A stretch of DNA of 12,685 bases from Saccoglossus kowalevskii (Eukaryota > Hemichordata > Enteropneusta > Harrimaniidae), in contig NW_003113472.1 of NCBI RefSeq assembly GCF_000003605.2, positions 2,435-15,119 of the forward strand. Reading direction: 5' to 3'. Both the position numbers and the translations under genes were made by a program. Positions 8,384 through 12,685 of the stretch are shown here, piece after piece (the stretch's first letter is position 1; every line of letters starts with the position of its first letter). The notes beneath the pieces are model-generated. The model searched no databases. It worked only from the letters and a program-made list of their open reading frames with translations, and was not told where the DNA came from.

Positions 8384-11300
8384 CTATGTACAGACAAAAT
8401 AAAACAATAATGAAATAAAGCACACTTAAGTCTCTGTAAATAAATACTTAGTAGCTTTCACACCAAATTAATAGAAGTAAATTAATTTAAATGAATGATC
8501 CTAATTTATTGCTAAGGGTTTCAGTTATGCACAGTTCTCTGGCAAAACTGCATTTCAATTCCAAGGTCATTTAAAATTGCATTTCAGCTTTGCTGAAAAG
8601 GCTTTTTGGTTTTTTTGTAAGGAATTTATTTTAATAATAATAATAATAATAATTATTATTATTAATTTATTTTCACTGATTTTTGATGAATTGAATGTGA
8701 AACACAGTGAAAAAAAATATACTCGCTGGATTTTATTTTCACTGAATCATCCCTTCAGCGAAATTTAAATTCCAAGCAGAAATAAAGTATTTTACAGTAA
8801 ACACATGATCAAATTGAAAGACAACGAGACTGTTAACATACACTGATGAAAAACATTGAAGTTTCAATGTTTACATATATCCCACAAATTGTACAAATTC
8901 ACAGTTTTAAATACTTTACATGAGACATTATTTCTGTATATGGATGTTGTTATTTACCTGGACCATCAAATGGCAATAAAGCAGATGGAATTTTAGCATG
9001 GCCAGCCAAAGGTATCAAATACATATCTTTGACATGTTTAGTGTTATTGCCAACAACACCACATCGCCGTCGACTACTAAAGTAGGAATACATGGATATA
9101 TACGATACTTTTTCTTCCTCGTTGGCTGCTTGAAAACGAATGATACAGATATCTTTAGTAGCAGAGGTGCGAATTTTACTGATGTAATCATACACCTGTT
9201 CAAATGATATTCTACCACACAAGTGAAGAGTGTCCGGTAAATCCTGAAGAGATACAATACATGAATGATTAGGGACAACGTCAAAAGTTCAATGTAGGAT
9301 AAAAAACTTAATTCCTTTAGTTTTTTTTCCAAACCCCCCTACCCCCCACTGAAACTTAATTGATAAATATTGACCATGGCGTCAGACTACATTCACTATT
9401 AAATACAAATTGATAATCCGACAGTAGTATGGCGTAGCAGTTGGTTGTCGGGTGGGTGTAAAAAGGCTTTACACTCGAACCAAACCATTTTCTCGTCTTG
9501 GATGTGTTTTTTTCATTTTCTGTTATTTTTGTCCATGATTGGATAGAGAAAAAAACAAATTACAAATACTCCAAGATTTTTTTGACTTCATTAAAAAATA
9601 AAATCGTTTTTGTAGGATAGAAACTTTTTGAGGTCAAAACCCCCCACCCCCAAACTAAAGCAAATAAGTTTTTTATCCGACATCGATCTTTTGACTTCGT
9701 CCCTTAGTGAGTTAGTGTAAACAAGAAAATTGTAACAATATATTCTCATTAATGACAATTAATAAAAGTCACTGTGATATCTTGTCTCAAGAACTACAGT
9801 GAATAGTTCACGGCTCCAAAGTGGTTTTACAGTATTAGTAATTACTGAATAAAGTCAATCACAATAGCAGATAAATTAATAGTGCGTTTTCATTATTGGA
9901 CCAATGTTTAATATAATAAATAAAAAAATAAATAAATAAATAATATCTGAAGCGTCGGGTGTTCTTTTATTTGTTTAATTAGTTCATAAATTTGAAAGTA
10001 GCGCATATTCACATCGCCATCGTGTGTTCGAATCATGAAATTCACCGGTAAATTGACCATTCGTTTTTTTAATTTAATACAAATTTGTTGTTGTGTTTTT
10101 GGTAGAGCAGCACCACAAGATCTACTCACCGTCATAAGATTTCCTGTTGGTCCAGATACCTTATAAGACACTGTAGCAAACTTAGCTAAGTTCTGCATCA
10201 CAACAAACCCTTTCCAGACAGAGATACAATCAACAGATGCAGGCGGGGACTCCGCTTCGACTGGACTCTCAGGCATAGGACTGTAAGGAGACAAAATGAA
10301 TAACCATAAATGATGATGTCATCATGAGGTCTCAGAAATTGTAATGGTAACCAGAAATAAGGGTTGTATGTCTGGAAAATTGAAACACACTAGTAATGGA
10401 AGTTAAGTACCAGACTCATACCAGTCCGTCATTTCAAACACAAACACAAATTCTGATCGTTACACATAAAGAAAATATTTATGTCATCAAAAAACCAATA
10501 TTACTTCAGTTTAATATCACAAATATACACGTTTAAAAATAAATCAATGAAAAAACTTAGAAAAAACTCTGAAGGTAATTGAAGGGAAAGATTGAATGCA
10601 AGAAATATTGTAAAGTGCTTCAATCTTGTGAGAGACCGATTTTCTTGACTCAGTGATAATCAACAAATTTTGTAGTAGTGAAAATTTCTTTGAGGTTCCA
10701 AGGTCCGGGGTATCAGTGACTTTCACAAAATTTTGTATTCATGAATGTCATCTAAATATTCAAATCACAAGCAACAAAAATTAAGCAGCTTAAAATAAAA
10801 GTCAACTCAAATCAGATCAGATCATGCAGAAAGAGTTAAAATAGTTGTACATTGAAGGTAACATTGTAGTTGTAAAATATGAACAAGTTTTTACTTACTG
10901 TAGAACACTTTATTTTCGCTGAAGGGATGATTCCGTGAAAATAAAATCCAGCGAATATACATTAATCTCATCAAAAATCAGTGAAAATAAATTCCAAGCA
11001 AAACGCCAGAAAAAGCCTTTTCAGCCAAAATTAATTCCAGCGAAAATAAAGTATTCCACAGTACATGATGCAACATTACATACAATGAGAGCTAACCAAA
11101 GCCGTTTTTGTATTAAATTTGCCTGCATCTGTTTACTGTTTTCGATGATGTGAGACTCACACATTCATGATATTGTTACTTTAACTAACACAAAACTTTA
11201 CCTTGCTTCTACTATATCCATAGATGTTGACGGTTTTGGTGAATCAAACACACTGCTACTTTCTGTATCTTCTGATTTCACTGAATCATTTCCACTGCCT

Positions 11301-12106
11301 GCCACTGGGGGCACTTTAGCAGTTGGACTCAGTGCAGCAAGAATTTTAGGTTTCTTTGATGCAGATGGTTCATCACTAGGGGGCGCCATTTTACCAGTAC
11401 AGATTTTACAGTTCAAATCAAACAGATGGGTTTTATGTTGTTCTGTTGTGTCAGTTAACATTACTCCAATTGGTTGAGCTTTCTCTGGTTTGGCTTTTTC
11501 CAATGGAGCCTATGTAATAAATCAGATGTTGTGAATTGTAATGAATTTTGTAACGTATCCAAGAAAGTAAGGTACAAACACATGTTGTTAAGATAGAGAA
11601 AGACTAACCAAGAATATACATTGACCGATAAAATAATGCAAGTTTGCGAAAGAACAGACAAAAATTACTCGATTTATTGGTGCTACAACAAAGCGTTGTT
11701 AATGACAATAATAGGTGTGAACAAAGAAAGACATTGGCAACTATCCTTTGCCACTTTATTATTATATGTGCACGGTAAAAAAAAAAAACTTAAGTTTTAC
11801 ACAATTTACCTATTTATATGCACATATTTGAAAAACAAGCCTTTAAAAGTTATATTGATATTTCTGATTTACATAAGCATGACAAATTAGTGTTCTTGTT
11901 TACTGGCAGCGACTGAATGGGAGTACCAAACAACCCAAAGATGCAGGACATGTCAAACTAAGTGATTTTTAATACAAGAAACAATATTTCACCTCCAAAT
12001 CTGCAAGACTGTCCTCTTCAATTTCTATTTCTCCTTTGTGTGTTTTCTTTGTTAATTGTATGTGTCTAGATTCTTCCTCTGCTTGCTTTACCTGCATCTC
12101 CAGTGT
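6705..12106 (-). CDS. DIDO1/PHF3-like SPOC-domain protein, 3' part of the gene (five joined exons)
   Basis: Joining 12106-11993, 11509-11202, 10280-10130, 9243-8958 and 8383-6705 on the minus strand gives one uninterrupted frame of 2538 nt: 845 residues and a TGA. Every junction is AG/GT, and phases agree (0, 2, 0, 1). In order it encodes the end of a TFIIS-like region (KKTHKGEIEIEEDSL), a linker with HLFDLNCKICTGKM, a SPOC domain at about residues 161-304, a basic stretch, acidic low-complexity segments, a coiled coil, and an RD/RGG tail. This architecture is that of DIDO1 and PHF3. In that family PHD and TFIIS-like domains come first and the SPOC domain binds phosphorylated RNA polymerase II C-terminal repeats, acting in elongation and RNA processing. 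The N-terminal exons lie beyond the window, so the start codon is not visible. I cannot say whether it is closer to DIDO1 or PHF3; invertebrates may have a single ancestral gene. Confidence 0.92.
8592..8799 (-). mobile_element. MITE copy A (TACTGT...ACAGTA family), inverted relative to copy B
   Basis: Blocks 8592-8607, 8621-8632, 8666-8689 and 8724-8763 match the reverse complement of copy B (10896-11063) in order. The 24-mer at 8666-8689 is perfect and the 40-mer at 8724-8763 has one mismatch. The right end AATAAAGTATTTTACAGTA (8781-8799) matches the family end. The left inverted repeat is lost or degenerate, and a TAA microsatellite plus a short insertion have enlarged this copy. No coding capacity. 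Confidence 0.85.
8632..8666. repeat. TAA/TTA microsatellite inside MITE copy A
   Basis: A run of TAA (about eight units) passes into a run of ATT (about four units), making a self-complementary AT-only tract. Confidence 0.9.
8958..9243 (-). CDS. Exon 4 of the visible part: core of the SPOC domain
   Basis: The acceptor is TGTATCTCTTCAG before GATTTACCGG, and the donor is GATGGTCCAG followed by GTAAATAAC. The exon is 286 nt, phase 0 in and one base out. It opens with DLPDTLHLCGRI and contains TSATKDICIIRFQAANEEEK, SYISMYSYFSSRRRCGVVGN and then KHVKDMYLIPLAG, followed by LLPFDGPG. These are the diagnostic SPOC blocks. The basic residues around YFSSRRR and HVKD belong to the surface that in PHF3 contacts phosphoserine of the polymerase C-terminal repeats (family knowledge). 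No residue looks damaged. Confidence 0.95.
9272..9703. mobile_element. PIF/Harbinger-like MITE, 432 bp, TTA target duplications
   Basis: The left end begins GGGACAACGTCAAAAG, and the reverse complement of the right end begins GGGACGAAGTCAAAAG. The two agree at 45 of the first 52 positions and share GGATAAAAAACTTA. TTA stands immediately before (9269-9271) and after (9704-9706). A 3-bp TTA/TAA target duplication with GGG-starting inverted repeats is the signature of PIF/Harbinger transposons. No transposase is encoded, so it is non-autonomous. It lies wholly inside an intron of the SPOC gene, and C-rich runs sit just inside both ends. Confidence 0.85.
9919..9943. repeat. AAAT microsatellite
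   Basis: Tandem AAAT/AATA units, about six copies with one interruption by extra adenines. Confidence 0.85.
10130..10280 (-). CDS. Exon 3 of the visible part: start of the SPOC domain
   Basis: The acceptor is TTTGTCTCCTTACAG before TCCTATGCC, and the donor is CTTATGACG followed by GTGAGTAG. The exon is 151 nt: one base completes a Ser codon split from exon 2, then 50 codons follow, ending in phase 0. It encodes VWKGFVVMQNLAKFATVSYK, the first strand and helix of the SPOC fold with the invariant Trp-Lys-Gly. The frame stays open for 73 further codons beyond the donor into the intron. It is one of two exons flanked by inverted MITE copies. Confidence 0.93.
10281..11201 (-). other. Intron 2 (921 nt)
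   Basis: GT-AG intron between the DLNCKIC exon and the first SPOC exon. It contains MITE copy B (10896-11063). The remainder (10281-10895 and 11064-11201) is AT-rich with no repeat or coding signal I can support. Confidence 0.85.
10896..11063 (+). mobile_element. MITE copy B, 168 bp, near-perfect 26-bp terminal inverted repeats
   Basis: It begins TACTGTAGAACACTTTATTT at 10896, and the reverse complement of its right end begins TACTGTGGAATACTTTATTT. The two ends agree at 24 of 26 positions and both run on into TCGCTG. If the outer TA is a target duplication, the element proper starts CTGT and ends ACAG, which fits a TA-inserting (Tc1/mariner-like) non-autonomous element. That superfamily placement is tentative. 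It is non-coding and lies in intron 2, opposite in orientation to copy A in intron 4. Confidence 0.88.
11202..11509 (-). CDS. Exon 2 of the visible part: DLNCKIC linker
   Basis: The acceptor is TTATTACATAG before GCTCCATTGG, and the donor is GAAGCAAG followed by GTAAAGTT. The exon is 308 nt, entering in phase 0 and leaving after two bases of a codon. It encodes a Lys/Pro-rich start, then TEQHKTHLFDLNCKICTGKM, a well-conserved segment between the TFIIS-like and SPOC domains of DIDO1/PHF3. After it comes a Ser/Pro/Asp-rich disordered linker (SEDTESSSVFDSPKPSTSMD). The two cysteines of DLNCKICTG are kept. A CTCF-like 14-mer lies within the exon at 11373-11386. Confidence 0.92.
11510..11992 (-). 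other. Intron 1 of the visible part (483 nt)
   Basis: GT-AG intron with an AT-rich interior and a poly-A run near 11778. The open frame on the plus strand here (11621-11890) has no domain and is not supported. Confidence 0.8.
11993..12106 (-). CDS. Exon 1 of the visible part: end of the TFIIS-like region
   Basis: The acceptor is TTTCTTTTCCAG before ACACTGG, and the donor is TTGGAG followed by GTGAAATATT. The exon is 114 nt, phase 0 at both ends, and encodes 38 residues, including HIQLTKKTHKGEIEIEEDSL. The basic THKGE stretch followed by an acidic run is what follows the TFIIS central-like domain in DIDO1/PHF3 proteins. The domain itself must lie in exons upstream of 12685. Confidence 0.85.
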
Positions 12107-12685
12107 CTGGAAAAGAAATGAAAACACAAATAATTTGCTTTTCATATTTCATTGGAAAATATTGATACATTCCTGCAGCCAATATGAAATTATGTCAACG
12201 GGAATGATACAAAATTAACAACAACAAAAATTTCCCATCATCTTAAATCTGAGATTGGTCCATATGTACATTTTCAAAGCAATCAGACTTGCAGTTTTCA
12301 AGACATAGTCAAAAATATCACTTTTTACCAAAAAATGAAGAAATCAAGACATTGAACCATGACTAAAGCTGCACACAGTTAGCCAAGGTTGAATGACAGT
12401 TTTACAATAGAAGTTTAGAAGCATTTACTGCATATGAATACAGCAGTTGTTTGCAATCTGCATAATCACAGAGAGACATGTGGATTTACATTAAGGTAGC
12501 GAGAGGGGAAACATAATTTATAGTTTAATGGAGTTTAGGACTTTCCTCGCCAGTTACTAAGCATGCAGTTATGGCAATGTATATGTTTTCAGAAAGCTGA
12601 GATATAGCAGAGTACGATCATATATGTTTCGTCTTGATATTTGCTCAGGGGATTAAGTTACGATCGTTCCCGTTAACCTCCTAAA
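12107..12685 (-). other. Upstream intron (partial)
   Basis: The sequence left of the CAG acceptor at 12107-12109 has no frame resembling the TFIIS-like or PHD domains expected upstream. I therefore read it as the 3' end of an intron that continues past the window edge. No repeats or RNA genes are seen. Confidence 0.65.

Larger units (their letters stand above)
8384..8957 (-). other. Intron 4 (574 nt)
   Basis: GT-AG intron between the SPOC-core exon and the terminal exon. It holds MITE copy A (8592-8799) with a TAA/TTA microsatellite inside it, and a perfect 10-bp hairpin arm pair at 8851-8860 and 8863-8872. No other coding signal is seen. Confidence 0.85.
9244..10129 (-). other. Intron 3 (886 nt)
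   Basis: GT-AG intron between the first two SPOC exons. It contains a complete PIF/Harbinger-like MITE (9272-9703) and an AAAT-rich microsatellite (about 9919-9943). The part next to the donor (10129-9908) stays open in the exon's frame for 73 codons; see findings. Confidence 0.85.

Noticed and set aside
8843-8875. CTGATGA followed by a perfect hairpin, suggesting a hammerhead ribozyme
   Set aside because: The GAAA box and closing third stem required after the hairpin are absent. It is only a short intronic inverted repeat.
11621-11890. Plus-strand open frame of 89 codons
   Set aside because: It lies within intron 1 of the visible gene, is rich in Lys/Leu/Ile from AT-rich DNA, and has no domain.

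Overview
This is a stretch of a metazoan nuclear genome, most likely a marine invertebrate. The signs are GT-AG introns, an AT-rich background, a spliced DIDO1/PHF3-type SPOC-domain gene, a Penelope-like element, a Ty3/gypsy (Mag-like) LTR element, TTAGGG-type interstitial telomere repeats, MITEs and long satellite arrays. I cannot name the species; a lophotrochozoan or a basal deuterostome would both fit.

Left part (1-4831): a graveyard of mobile and satellite DNA with no intact gene. A minus-strand LTR retrotransposon end lies at 1-726 (LTR, tRNA-Ser-type primer-binding site, frameshifted gag). A cluster of GTAGCAC heptamers (776-929) follows. Next come six telomeric hexamers (982-1017) joined to a decayed GIY-YIG endonuclease end of a Penelope-like element (to 1596). 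The region 1597-2590 is anonymous but carries repeats of the 15-mer TTGTAATTGTGCTAC. Two unrelated satellite arrays then abut: a ~300-380 bp higher-order repeat with nested ~20 bp repeats (2595-3838), and a 'mosaic' array (3839-4831). The mosaic array has a 23-bp core separated by one of three recurring spacers, and it parses exactly into 23 complete units.

Middle (4832-6704): anonymous AT-rich sequence, then the presumed 3' UTR of the gene. The UTR contains a 29-bp minisatellite (6225-6525), and the first canonical poly(A) signal lies at 6003-5998.

Right part (6705-12685): the 3' half of a minus-strand gene whose last five coding exons I can join without a break: 12106-11993, 11509-11202, 10280-10130, 9243-8958 and 8383-6705. 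Together they encode 845 residues to a TGA stop. They cover the end of the TFIIS-like region, a linker with a DLNCKIC motif, a complete SPOC domain split over three exons, and a long charged tail ending in RD and RGG repeats. The product is expected to be nuclear and to work with elongating RNA polymerase II. Upstream exons (PHD and TFIIS parts) lie beyond 12685.

Most interesting structure: the two introns that bracket the SPOC-core exons (10280-10130 and 9243-8958) carry copies of the same MITE in opposite orientation, with a perfectly complementary 24-mer and a 39/40 complementary block. This is the classic geometry for pairing-driven exon circularisation. The intron between those two exons holds a separate PIF/Harbinger-like MITE with 52-bp inverted repeats and TTA target duplications.
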